Shown: positions 13,814 through 20,826 of the stretch, piece after piece
Layout: each line of letters opens with the position of its first letter
Position numbering within the stretch: position 1 is the stretch's first letter
Assembly (NCBI GenBank): GCA_046597185.1
Contig: JBKJLF010000904.1
Location: 1 to 24,086, forward strand
Source: CAMBDR01 sp046597185
GTDB lineage: Bacteria; Pseudomonadota; Gammaproteobacteria; Burkholderiales; Burkholderiaceae_D
Length of the DNA stretch: 24,086 nt
Reading direction: 5' to 3'
The notes under the pieces: generated by a model
What the model saw: the letters and a program-made list of their open reading frames with translations, nothing else
Databases searched by the model: none
What the model was told of the DNA's origin: nothing
Position numbers and translations under genes: made by a program

Positions 13814-13845
13814 TCCCCCGTTTTGCCGCTGTTTTGTTGTTTCTG

Positions 13846-13876
13846 CCCGCGTAATGATTCATTGCGCGGGTTTGTC
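13846..13876 (+). terminator. Hairpin with short T tract between rpsD and rpoA
   Basis: CCCGCGTAATG (13846-13856) pairs with CATTGCGCGGG (13860-13870), 11 bp with a single G-T pair and a 3-nt loop, followed by TTTGTC. It lies 32 nt after the rpsD stop. Stem strength is typical of an intrinsic terminator, but the U tract is short, so partial termination (attenuation of rpoA) is more likely than a full stop. Confidence 0.6.
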
Positions 13877-13932
13877 ATGTCATCCATCAGCCTTACGGGT
13901 GTACCGAGCCGAGGGTATTGAAAAGGACTCCT

Positions 13933-14910
13933 ATGCAAAGCAATCTGTTAAAACCCCGTATTATTGAAGTTGAATCGCTCGGTGCTGGTCATGCCAAAGT
14001 CACCATGGAACCATTTGAGCGTGGTTATGGCCATACTTTGGGCAACGCGCTGCGTCGCGTGTTATTGTCCTCCATGGTTGGCTATGCGCCTACCGAAGTG
14101 ACGATTGCCGGTGTGGTACACGAATATTCCTCACTCGACGGCGTGCAAGAAGACGTGGTCGATCTGCTGTTGAATCTCAAGGGCGTGGTGTTCAAGGTGC
14201 ATAACCGCGACAGCGTGACCCTGACTTTGAAAAAAGATGGCGAAGGCTCGGTATTGGCTTCGGATATTGATCTGCCACATGATGTGGAATTGATTAATCC
14301 TGACCATGTGATCGCCCATTTGTCAGCGGGTGGTAAGTTGGATATGACCATCAAGGTGGAAAAAGGCCGTGGTTACGTGCCGGGTAATGTGCGTCGCCTG
14401 TCGGAAGACACCAATAAAACCATCGGCCGTATTATTCTGGATGCGTCGTTTTCGCCAGTGCGTCGGGTTTCGTATTTTGTTGAATCGGCTCGGGTGGAAC
14501 AGCGTACCGATCTGGATAAATTGGTGATCAATATCGAAACCAATGGTGTGATTTCGCCAGAAGAAGCGATCCGCCAATCGGCGCGCGTGCTGGTTGATCA
14601 ATTGAATGTGTTTGCCGCGCTGGAAGGTACGGAAGCCGCAATGGAAGCACCGTCGCGCACACCGATGGTTGATCCTATCCTGTTGCGTCCGGTCGATGAT
14701 CTGGAACTCACCGTGCGTTCGGCCAACTGCCTGAAAGCGGAAAATATTTACTACATTGGCGATTTGATCCAGCGTAGCGAAAACGAATTGCTCAAAACCC
14801 CGAATTTGGGTCGCAAATCACTCAACGAAATCAAAGAAGTTTTGGCTTCGCGCGGTTTGACCTTGGGCATGAAGTTGGAAAACTGGCCACCGGCTGGTTT
14901 GGAAAAATAA
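13933..14910 (+). CDS. rpoA: DNA-directed RNA polymerase subunit alpha
   Basis: The alpha subunit dimerises to start RNA polymerase assembly and its C-terminal domain binds UP elements and activators. The product has 325 residues (E. coli 329). The N-terminal domain covers about residues 1-230 (ERGYGHTLGNALRRVLLSSM is characteristic), a short linker follows with EAPSRTP, and the C-terminal domain starts near LRPVDDLELTVRSANCL and includes LLKTPNLGRKSLNEIKEVL. ATG 13933 is chosen over an in-frame TTG at 13918 because AAAGGAC lies 5 nt upstream and MQSNLLKPRIIEVE is the usual betaproteobacterial start. Hairpins flank it on both sides. Confidence 0.97.
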   Translation: MQSNLLKPRIIEVESLGAGHAKVTMEPFERGYGHTLGNALRRVLLSSMVGYAPTEVTIAGVVHEYSSLDGVQEDVVDLLLNLKGVVFKVHNRDSVTLTLKKDGEGSVLASDIDLPHDVELINPDHVIAHLSAGGKLDMTIKVEKGRGYVPGNVRRLSEDTNKTIGRIILDASFSPVRRVSYFVESARVEQRTDLDKLVINIETNGVISPEEAIRQSARVLVDQLNVFAALEGTEAAMEAPSRTPMVDPILLRPVDDLELTVRSANCLKAENIYYIGDLIQRSENELLKTPNLGRKSLNEIKEVLASRGLTLGMKLENWPPAGLEK

Positions 14911-14931
14911 TTTGTAAGTTGTACCTCAGTC

Positions 14932-14958
14932 CGGGCCAACGCGGTGTTGGCCCGTTTA
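14932..14958 (+). terminator. Hairpin with short T tract between rpoA and rplQ
   Basis: CGGGCCAAC (14932-14940) pairs perfectly with GTTGGCCCG (14946-14954) around a 5-nt loop and is followed by TTTAAC. It begins 22 nt after the rpoA stop. As with the rpsD/rpoA hairpin, the stem is strong and the U tract short, which suits partial termination or mRNA stabilisation between rpoA and rplQ. Confidence 0.6.
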
Positions 14959-15036
14959 ACCTCACACCGGCCCGCAACCTGGCTCTACGCCTAGTTGATA
15001 GAAGAGTCGGCTAAAAATATGTGAAAAGGAATTATC

Positions 15037-15429
15037 ATGCGTCATCGTAATGGTCTTCGTAAATTAAATCGTACTTCTGCACATCGCCAGGCGATGTTGC
15101 GCAACATGACCGTGTCGCTGCTGCGTCACGAAGCGATCAAAACCACTTTGCCAAAAGCCAAAGAATTGCGCCGCGTGGTTGAGCCTATCCTGACCTTGGG
15201 TAAAGTGGACACATTGGCCAATAAGCGTTTGGCATTTGACCGTTTGCGTGACCGTGAAATGGTCGTGAAACTGTTTGCCGAACTCGGCCCCCGTTTTGCT
15301 AACCGGAATGGCGGCTATCTGCGTATTTTGAAAATGGGTTTCCGTGTTGGCGACAATGCGCCGATGGCTTATGTTGAATTGCTGGATCGTCCGGATACCA
15401 CTGAAGTGGTTGAAGTGGTTGAAGAGTAA
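15037..15429 (+). CDS. rplQ: 50S ribosomal protein L17
   Basis: L17 is a large-subunit protein near the tunnel exit. The product has 130 residues (E. coli 127): MRHRNGLRKLNRTSAHRQAM, HEAIKTTLPKAKELRRVVEP, and the end RVGDNAPMAYVELLDR plus an acidic tail with a VVEVVEE-like repeat. AAAGGAA precedes ATG 15037. It is the last gene of the ribosomal cluster and is followed by a good terminator. Confidence 0.97.
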   Translation: MRHRNGLRKLNRTSAHRQAMLRNMTVSLLRHEAIKTTLPKAKELRRVVEPILTLGKVDTLANKRLAFDRLRDREMVVKLFAELGPRFANRNGGYLRILKMGFRVGDNAPMAYVELLDRPDTTEVVEVVEE

Positions 15430-15462
15430 GCATAACCAGTTTGTATTGGTGTCAAAAATTGC

Positions 15463-15493
15463 AAAGCCAGGTCAAAAGCCTGGCTTTTGTTTT
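15463..15493 (+). terminator. Intrinsic terminator after rplQ
   Basis: AAAGCCAGG (15463-15471) pairs perfectly with CCTGGCTTT (15479-15487) around a 7-nt loop, and the 3' arm runs into TTTTGTTTT. It begins 34 nt after the rplQ stop and marks the end of the ribosomal supercluster. Confidence 0.85.
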
Positions 15494-15512
15494 GGGTGCG
15501 TATTGACGAGGC

Positions 15513-15541
15513 TTGAATCGTGGGTGGGACCCCGTTAAAAT
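15513..15541 (+). promoter_or_regulatory. Sigma-70 promoter upstream of dsbD
   Basis: TTGAAT (15513-15518), a 17-nt spacer and TAAAAT (15536-15541) give 4/6 and 5/6 matches to consensus. The start would be near 15548, leaving about 97 nt of leader before dsbD. No GGGCTT follows, unlike the ribosomal promoters. Confidence 0.5.
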
Positions 15542-15561
15542 ATCACGCTATATCGCGCCTG

Positions 15562-15590
15562 ATTGCAAGCTTATTGCAACATCATTGCAA
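15562..15590 (+). repeat. Three ATTGCAA direct repeats, 11-bp period, in the dsbD leader
   Basis: ATTGCAA occurs at 15562-15568, 15573-15579 and 15584-15590, exactly 11 bp apart, so all three would face the same side of the DNA helix. The core TTGCAA is itself palindromic. A further copy lies at 15458-15464 at the base of the rplQ terminator. The array sits just downstream of the candidate dsbD start point, a natural place for a repressor. Confidence 0.55.
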
Positions 15591-15644
15591 CTGAGGTGCA
15601 AAAAAACTGTCCAAGTACCCGAACTTGTTGAAAAAAGGATGTTC

Positions 15645-17690
15645 ATGTCACCGTCTTCTCGATTCCCGCGCGCTTTGTTTTACTGGCTGATGCTGTATTT
15701 GTCCTTCGCCTCGCCGCTGGCGCATGCGCAAGATTATCTGGAGCCGGAGAAGGCCTTCCTGTTTTCGGCCAAAATGGTCAATGCCAATACAGTGGTCGTG
15801 ACTTACACCATCGCCGATGGCTACTACATGTACCGCGAGCGCTTCAAGTTCCGTGCGACCAATGCCAAACTCGGCGAACCTAAAATACCGCACGGCAAAG
15901 TCAAATTTGATGAAACCTTTAACAAGGAAGTCGAAACCTACCGCAACAAGGTAACGATTGAAATTCCGGTTGAAGCCAGTGCCGAGTTCACGCTGGTGTC
16001 CACTGGGCAAGGATGCGCCGATGCGGGCTTGTGCTACCCGCCACTCGACTCCGAGGCGAAGTTGAGCGCACCGAAATCCGCTGCCGCTGCAAGTGCCGCG
16101 TCAGTCAAGGCGGAATCAAAGCCGGTTGCATCCGCATCGGCTGCGGCAAGCACTCCAATCAGCCCTGCCAGTGCAAGCAAGAGCGCGGCATCGCAACCTG
16201 TGATGTCGGCGACAAGCCTGCAGCCTTCCCCGGTGCCACCCGGTACGCCAGCGCCTGCCTCTTCCACGGCGTCTGCTTCGGTCTTGCCCGCTGTGGCTGC
16301 CAGTGCTCTCCAGCCCGTGCCTGCGTTATTGGTATCGCCTGCGCTTGGTGCCGCGACAAATGCAAGTACGGTAGCCATTCAGGTTGCGGCCATGCCGAGC
16401 GTTCAGCCTGCTTGCGAGCCAGACGCGGAAGATGCCGATCTGGGCAGTGCGCTCAAGCGCGGCAAGTTGCTGGAATTTCTGCCGTGGTTTTTCCTGTTGG
16501 GTCTGGGATTGTCGTTCACGCCGTGCGTCTTGCCAATGGTGCCGATTTTATCGTTCATCATCGTCGGTGAGGGCGCGGCGGTAAAGCGTTCGCGAGCCAT
16601 ACTGTTGTCGTTTGCATATGTGATGGGCATGGCACTGGTGTACACCATTTTGGGCGTGACAGCCGGGTTGATGGGTGAAGGATTGGCAGCCGCGTTGCAA
16701 AATCCATGGGTGCTGGGTGTTTTTGGCTTGTTGATGACTGGCCTGGCGATGTCGATGTTTGGCTTTTATCAGATTCAGGTGCCAAGTAGTTTGCAGGCCA
16801 AATTGTCGCAGGCGTCCGAGCATCAGGCGCGTGGTAAGCTGGTCGGGGTGTTCGTCATGGGCGCGATCTCCGCCCTGATTGTTGGGCCATGTGTGGCTGC
16901 GCCCTTGGCTGGGACGCTGGTCTTCATCAGTCAGACACACGATGTGCTGATCGGTGGCAGCGCCTTGTTTGCGCTGGCCATCGGTATGGGCGTACCGCTG
17001 TTGCTGGTGGGTGCTTCGGCGGGTTCGTTATTGCCAAAGGCCGGGCACTGGATGGAAGCGGTGGAGCGGTTCTTCGGCGTGCTGATGCTGGCTACCGCCC
17101 TGTGGCTGGTCTCGCCAGTGTTGCCTGCTTCGGTTCAACTGCTGGGCTGGACCTTGCTTTGCCTCGGTTATGGTGCGTATCTGATCTGGTCGCGTGACGG
17201 CCACTGGGCTTTCAAGGCGTTCGGCATGACGTTTGCCCTGCTGGGCGCGCTGGAGCTGGTGGGCGTGGTCAGTGGTGGCGAAAATCCGTTTGCGCCGCTT
17301 GCGCATTTGCGCGCCAACGCGGAGAAGCCGCTGGCATTCCAGCGCATTAAATCCGTGGCCGAACTCGATGCCGTGCTGGCACAAAATCGCGGCCGTCCGG
17401 CGATACTGGACTTTTACGCAGACTGGTGTGTTTCCTGCAAAGAGATGGAAAAGCTGACCTTTACTGATAAAAAGGTCCGCGCCAAACTGGACAAGGCTTT
17501 GTTGCTGCAGGCCGACGTGACCGCCAACTCGGCTGAGGACAAGGCGCTGCTTAAACGCTTCAATTTGTTTGGGCCACCAGGCATCATCTTCTTTGATCAG
17601 CAAGGCCGGGAAGTGGTCGGGCGGCGGGTGGTCGGCTACCAGTCGAGCGAGAAGTTTTTGCGCTCGCTGAAAGCCAGTTGCGTATTATGA
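15645..17690 (+). CDS. dsbD: Thiol:disulfide interchange protein DsbD, long-linker form
   Basis: DsbD carries electrons from cytoplasmic thioredoxin across the inner membrane to periplasmic DsbC, DsbG and cytochrome c maturation proteins. The product has 681 residues (E. coli 565). Order: signal peptide with cleavage near AHA28; alpha domain to about residue 140 with Cys124/Cys130; Ala/Ser/Pro-rich linker about 141-262; eight-segment membrane domain from about 280 with Cys294 (TPCVLP) and Cys416 (GPCVAAP); C-terminal thioredoxin-like domain with WCVSCK, Cys595/Cys598. All six redox cysteines are present. The linker accounts for the extra length and adds Cys257. ATG 15645 fits AAAAAAGG six bases upstream better than ATG 15639. 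Its 3' end overlaps hemB. Confidence 0.94.
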   Translation: MSPSSRFPRALFYWLMLYLSFASPLAHAQDYLEPEKAFLFSAKMVNANTVVVTYTIADGYYMYRERFKFRATNAKLGEPKIPHGKVKFDETFNKEVETYRNKVTIEIPVEASAEFTLVSTGQGCADAGLCYPPLDSEAKLSAPKSAAAASAASVKAESKPVASASAAASTPISPASASKSAASQPVMSATSLQPSPVPPGTPAPASSTASASVLPAVAASALQPVPALLVSPALGAATNASTVAIQVAAMPSVQPACEPDAEDADLGSALKRGKLLEFLPWFFLLGLGLSFTPCVLPMVPILSFIIVGEGAAVKRSRAILLSFAYVMGMALVYTILGVTAGLMGEGLAAALQNPWVLGVFGLLMTGLAMSMFGFYQIQVPSSLQAKLSQASEHQARGKLVGVFVMGAISALIVGPCVAAPLAGTLVFISQTHDVLIGGSALFALAIGMGVPLLLVGASAGSLLPKAGHWMEAVERFFGVLMLATALWLVSPVLPASVQLLGWTLLCLGYGAYLIWSRDGHWAFKAFGMTFALLGALELVGVVSGGENPFAPLAHLRANAEKPLAFQRIKSVAELDAVLAQNRGRPAILDFYADWCVSCKEMEKLTFTDKKVRAKLDKALLLQADVTANSAEDKALLKRFNLFGPPGIIFFDQQGREVVGRRVVGYQSSEKFLRSLKASCVL

Positions 17691-18689
17691 AGTCTTGAGC
17701 AAGCGGGCGATGTCGCGTGCAAAATAAGTCAGCACCCCATCGGCCCCGGCGCGCTTGAATGCCATCATCGATTCCATCATGGTTTTATCGTGATCCAGCC
17801 AGCCGTTGGCCGCTGCCGCTTTCAACATCGCATATTCGCCACTCACTTGGTAGGCAAAAGTGGGTACGCCAAACTGGTCTTTGATGCGCCGCACCACGTC
17901 CAGATACGGCATGCCGGGTTTTACCATCACCATATCTGCCCCTTCCTGAATATCCATCGCCACTTCGTGCAAGGCTTCATCGCTGTTGGCGGGATCCATT
18001 TGATAGGTGTTTTTGTTGCTTTTACCTAAATTCCCCGCCGAACCAACCGCATCGCGGAAAGGGCCGTAAAACGATGACGCATATTTAGCCGAATACGCCA
18101 TGATGCGGGTGTGAATGTAACGCTGCGCTTCCAGCGCTTCGCGGATTTGGCCGATGCGCCCATCCATCATATCGGAAGGGGCCACAATATCCACCCCGGC
18201 TTCAGCCTGGGTCAGCGCCTGTTGCACTAGCATCAGCGTGGTTTCATCGTTTAAAACATAACCCGCATCATCGATCAAACCGTCCTGGCCATGGCTGGTG
18301 TAAGGGTCGAGCGCCACATCGGTAATCAGGCCCAATTCGGGAAAGCGCTGCTTCAAGGCGCGCACCACGCGCGGCACCAGGCCATCTTGATTCAATGCCT
18401 CTTGCCCATTCGGGGTTTTTAACCGTGCATCGATCACGGGAAACAGTGCCATGGCGGGAATGCCCAGTTGTACACAATCTTCGGCCATGCCAAACAGATT
18501 ATCCAGCGAGACTCGTTCCACGCCAGGCATGGAGGCGACGGCTTGGCGCTGATTGCTGCCGTCAACCACAAATACCGGGTAGATCAAGTCGGCAGCGGAA
18601 ATGTGGTTTTCGCGCACCATGGCACGGGAAAAATCGTCGTGGCGCATGCGGCGCAACCGTAAAGCAGGAAATTGAGCAAAGTGCGACAT
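17685..18689 (-). CDS. hemB: Delta-aminolevulinic acid dehydratase (porphobilinogen synthase)
   Basis: HemB condenses two 5-aminolevulinate molecules to porphobilinogen, the first pyrrole of heme synthesis, in the cytoplasm. The product has 334 residues. The two Schiff-base lysines are Lys202 in YSAKYASSF and Lys257 in MVKPGMPYLD. The metal loop reads DVALDPYTSHGQDG (124-137), without the cysteines of the zinc enzymes, so this belongs to the magnesium-dependent type seen in Pseudomonas aeruginosa. I chose ATG 18689 (MSHFAQFP) because AAGGAA lies 5-6 nt upstream; the adjacent ATG 18692 is too close, and the frame extends upstream without family similarity. The stop overlaps the convergent dsbD stop region by 6 nt. 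Confidence 0.94.
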   Translation of the reverse strand: MSHFAQFPALRLRRMRHDDFSRAMVRENHISAADLIYPVFVVDGSNQRQAVASMPGVERVSLDNLFGMAEDCVQLGIPAMALFPVIDARLKTPNGQEALNQDGLVPRVVRALKQRFPELGLITDVALDPYTSHGQDGLIDDAGYVLNDETTLMLVQQALTQAEAGVDIVAPSDMMDGRIGQIREALEAQRYIHTRIMAYSAKYASSFYGPFRDAVGSAGNLGKSNKNTYQMDPANSDEALHEVAMDIQEGADMVMVKPGMPYLDVVRRIKDQFGVPTFAYQVSGEYAMLKAAAANGWLDHDKTMMESMMAFKRAGADGVLTYFARDIARLLKTS

Positions 18690-18824
18690 CATAATTCCTT
18701 TAAAAAAATATTGGAATGGGGGAACTTTATCAAAAACCAGGCGTCTGAGTGTGCATGTGAGCTTTGCTCTTTGGCCCGTTTCTCTCTCCTCGGCGGGCCA
18801 GTATCCGAGATGATACAAATTTTG

Positions 18825-19538
18825 CTACCCCGCATCGTCTTGCGGGGTATTTTTTTGCTCATTCACACCCGCCAACGCTGCCAAACCAGTGAATTGTAAA
18901 ATCTTTTCATTCGCTTCCTCAATACCGATGCGCTTTAATGCCGAAAATAATTGCACAGTAAAAGCCAACGGTTGGCCTGCCGCATCGACATAACTGGCCA
19001 AAATGGTTTGTGCCTGGCGCAAGGCGAGGCTGGATTCATTGCGATTGAGTTTGTCGGCCTTGGATAAAATGCAATGAATCGGCTTGCCCGTGGGCGCGAA
19101 CCACTCCAGCATTTGCGTGTCAAGCTCGGTGAATGGGCGACGCGCATCCATAATCAGGATCAAACCAGCTAATTGATCACGCTGTTGCACATAGTCGCCC
19201 AGCAATTCTTGCCAATGCCACTTGGCCCCGCCGGAGACTTCGGCATAGCCATAACCCGGTAAATCCACCAGCAAGGCCTGGATTTCATCAATCTTGGTGG
19301 GGTCTTTGCGGTGTTGCGCCACATGCGCGCCACCAATCGAAAAGAAATTGATATGTTGCGTGCGCCCCGGCGTCTTGGAAGCAAAGGCCAGACTTTTTTG
19401 ATTGCATAGAATATTGATGGCGGTCGATTTACCGGCATTGGAGCGGCCAGCGAACGCCACTTCAGGAACTTGCAATTTTGGCAGGTCGCGGAGGTGGTTG
19501 ACTGTCGTAAAAAAACGGGCTTGCCAGAGTTTGGACAT
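18825..19538 (-). CDS. engB: Ribosome biogenesis GTP-binding protein EngB (YsxC/YihA)
   Basis: EngB is an essential GTPase needed for late assembly of the 50S subunit. The product has 237 residues. G motifs in order: G1 GRSNAGKS (31-38), G2 threonine in PGRTQH (60), G3 DLPG (92-95), G4 SKAD (149-152, where TKxD is more common) and G5 SALKR (189-193). I chose ATG 19538 (MSKLWQARFFTTV), the family-like start; the frame is open further upstream. The ribosome-binding site is weak (GAATCC). It is co-directional with hemB, with 135 nt between them, and its C-terminal codons encode a terminator hairpin for the other strand. Confidence 0.93.
   Translation of the reverse strand: MSKLWQARFFTTVNHLRDLPKLQVPEVAFAGRSNAGKSTAINILCNQKSLAFASKTPGRTQHINFFSIGGAHVAQHRKDPTKIDEIQALLVDLPGYGYAEVSGGAKWHWQELLGDYVQQRDQLAGLILIMDARRPFTELDTQMLEWFAPTGKPIHCILSKADKLNRNESSLALRQAQTILASYVDAAGQPLAFTVQLFSALKRIGIEEANEKILQFTGLAALAGVNEQKNTPQDDAG
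18827..18856 (+). terminator. Intrinsic terminator on the + strand, overlapping the engB 3' end
   Basis: ACCCCGC (18827-18833) pairs perfectly with GCGGGGT (18842-18848) and is followed by ATTTTTTT, so it works for rightward transcription. The stem is inside the last codons of engB, which is read leftward. For the engB mRNA itself the hairpin is not followed by a U tract. The only rightward transcript that could reach it is read-through from dsbD across hemB. Confidence 0.6.
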
Positions 19539-19595
19539 GGATTCGATTAGAAAATGAAGCAAAAGAAGTGAGTTAGCGGAAAAGTTCACGCAAGC

Positions 19596-19607
19596 TATTG
19601 TACAATA
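19596..19607. promoter_or_regulatory. 12-bp palindrome between divergent engB and cytochrome c4 genes
   Basis: TATTGTACAATA is a perfect palindrome 58 nt upstream of engB and 116 nt upstream of the cytochrome gene. It contains TACAAT, a 5/6 -10 hexamer, on both strands. No good -35 was found at 17 nt on either side, so it may be an operator or a weak bidirectional -10. Confidence 0.35.
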
Positions 19608-19722
19608 ACGGGTTATGACACGCGCAGATAAAAACTGGCGCAAAGAAAAAAAGCCATGTTGTGCAATTGTGAAGCATGCTGCTTTTTCTACTTATTGATA
19701 ATTTTAATCCCAGGGTGTTTGA

Positions 19723-20385
19723 ATGAACCGTGCGTTCCTACCAAGTATTAAATCGCTATTGCTCGCGGCAATGGCCGTTTCCAGTTTTGCATTTGCTGCG
19801 CCAGCCGTGCATGAAAAGGCAAAGCCTGATGCCGCCAAGGGTGAAGCGCTGTATTCAACCGGCGATAACGTACGCGGCATTCCGGCATGCGAGTCTTGCC
19901 ATGGTAAAGCAGGCAATTCCACCATTAGCGCCAACCCCAAATTGGCGGGGCAGCACGAAGCGTATTTGGTCAAGCAATTGCATGATTTTGCCAGCCCGGA
20001 TCGTAAGCAGGCGATCATGGGTGGGTATGCCAAAGCGCTCAAAGCAGATGAAATCAGCAATCTGGCAGCCTATTTGGCCGGGCAGGTGCAAAAACAAGGT
20101 ACGGCTAAAAATCCGGCTTTGGCCGCCTTGGGCAAAAAAATCTTCCGTGGCGGAATTGCCGAAAAACGTATCCCCGCCTGTGCTGGTTGTCACAGCCCGA
20201 ATGGCGCAGGTATTCCGGCACAGTTCCCGCGCCTTGCTGGTCAGCATCAGGATTATACCAAGGCACAGTTAACCGCGTTCCGCTCAGAAGACCGCAAAAA
20301 TAGTGTGCAAATGCAATCCATATCAAAGAACCTGTCGGAAAAAGAAATCGATGCTTTGGCGGATTACATGGCAGGATTAAAGTAA
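19723..20385 (+). CDS. Diheme cytochrome c4 family protein
   Basis: Cytochrome c4 proteins are periplasmic or membrane-attached diheme electron carriers that feed terminal oxidases. The product has 220 residues: signal peptide with cleavage near AFA24-25, then two similar halves. Heme-binding CESCH is at 56-60 and CAGCH at 153-157. Likely axial methionines are Met99 (AIMGGYAKAL) and Met197 (SVQMQSISKNL). Both halves share KLAGQH/RLAGQH. The ribosome-binding site is AGGGTG. It is divergent from engB by 184 nt. In many betaproteobacteria resB and ccsA follow; here a terminator and a TPS locus follow instead. Confidence 0.92.
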   Translation: MNRAFLPSIKSLLLAAMAVSSFAFAAPAVHEKAKPDAAKGEALYSTGDNVRGIPACESCHGKAGNSTISANPKLAGQHEAYLVKQLHDFASPDRKQAIMGGYAKALKADEISNLAAYLAGQVQKQGTAKNPALAALGKKIFRGGIAEKRIPACAGCHSPNGAGIPAQFPRLAGQHQDYTKAQLTAFRSEDRKNSVQMQSISKNLSEKEIDALADYMAGLK

Positions 20386-20399
20386 TTTGTTGCCAATCG

Positions 20400-20462
20400 C
20401 ACGAAAGCTAGTTTCGTGTTCTCAGGTATAAAAAAAGGCCAGCATCTCGCTGGCTTTTTTTT
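20400..20462 (+). terminator. Tandem hairpins and intrinsic terminator after the cytochrome c4 gene
   Basis: CACGAAA (20400-20406) pairs with TTTCGTG (20412-20418). Then GCCAGC (20438-20443) pairs with GCTGGC (20449-20454), flanked by a run of seven A on the left and eight T on the right (20455-20462), so the second hairpin is a strong terminator that would work in both directions. It isolates the cytochrome gene from the TPS locus. Confidence 0.85.
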
Positions 20463-20472
20463 GTGTTACGAT

Positions 20473-20501
20473 TTGTAAGGTATTTTTCTATGAAATATAA
20501 T
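20473..20501 (+). promoter_or_regulatory. Sigma-70 promoter upstream of tpsB
   Basis: TTGTAA (20473-20478), a 17-nt spacer and a perfect TATAAT (20496-20501) form a good promoter. Transcription from about 20508 would carry a leader of some 320 nt before tpsB, unusually long. No tandem short repeats of the kind that drive phase variation of HMW adhesin genes are visible around it. Confidence 0.55.
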
Positions 20502-20560
20502 GTCGCCAGATTAACTGTTGCAAGATAAGTTTTCCGCAGGGGATGTTTATTTCTTAAATA

Positions 20561-20806
20561 ATGATAAAAAATAAAATCCGGATGCTTGCTTTAAAGTAAC
20601 TACATGCAATTGAGAAAATTGCTGCCAATCAAGCAAATAAAAGGTCTTTCAAGCTTGGCGGCGAACTGATATCATTGGGGGTTATTAAAGAAAATGAAGA
20701 TTGGCTTTTACTTGGTAGTTGTGAAGTACAAGCCAAAATCGGCTTGCTTGGTCGGAACAAGTATTATTTATCGAGTTCGGTGGTATTGCCTGGCTTTGGG
20801 TGTTAA
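20561..20806 (+). pseudogene. Possible broken small ORF in the AT-rich tpsB leader
   Basis: One frame runs from ATG 20561 to TAA 20804-20806 with a single in-frame TAA at 20597-20599. The 68 codons after that stop are open and give a protein-like composition, with pieces such as GGELISLG, ENEDWLLLGSCEV and SSSVVLPGFGC. There is no clear ribosome-binding site and I recognise no family. A second short ORF (20694-20810, 38 codons, another frame) overlaps it. It may be a gene remnant, a short regulatory ORF or chance. This is the main content of the 441-nt gap 20386-20826 apart from the terminator and promoter. Confidence 0.2.
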
Positions 20807-20826
20807 TTAAATTAAATGGATTTCTG

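Noticed and set aside
18705..18733. TTGATA-N17-TATTTT on the minus strand upstream of hemB
   Set aside because: Spacing and matches are fair, but transcription would start inside the Shine-Dalgarno sequence, so a functional promoter there is doubtful.
18690..18818. N-terminal extension of hemB to an upstream ATG
   Set aside because: The added residues do not resemble HemB, and a proper AAGGAA lies before ATG 18689.
19695..19709. FNR/Anr-like half site TTGAT-N4-TTAAT upstream of the cytochrome c4 gene
   Set aside because: Only the left half matches TTGAT-N4-ATCAA; a random match in AT-rich DNA is likely.
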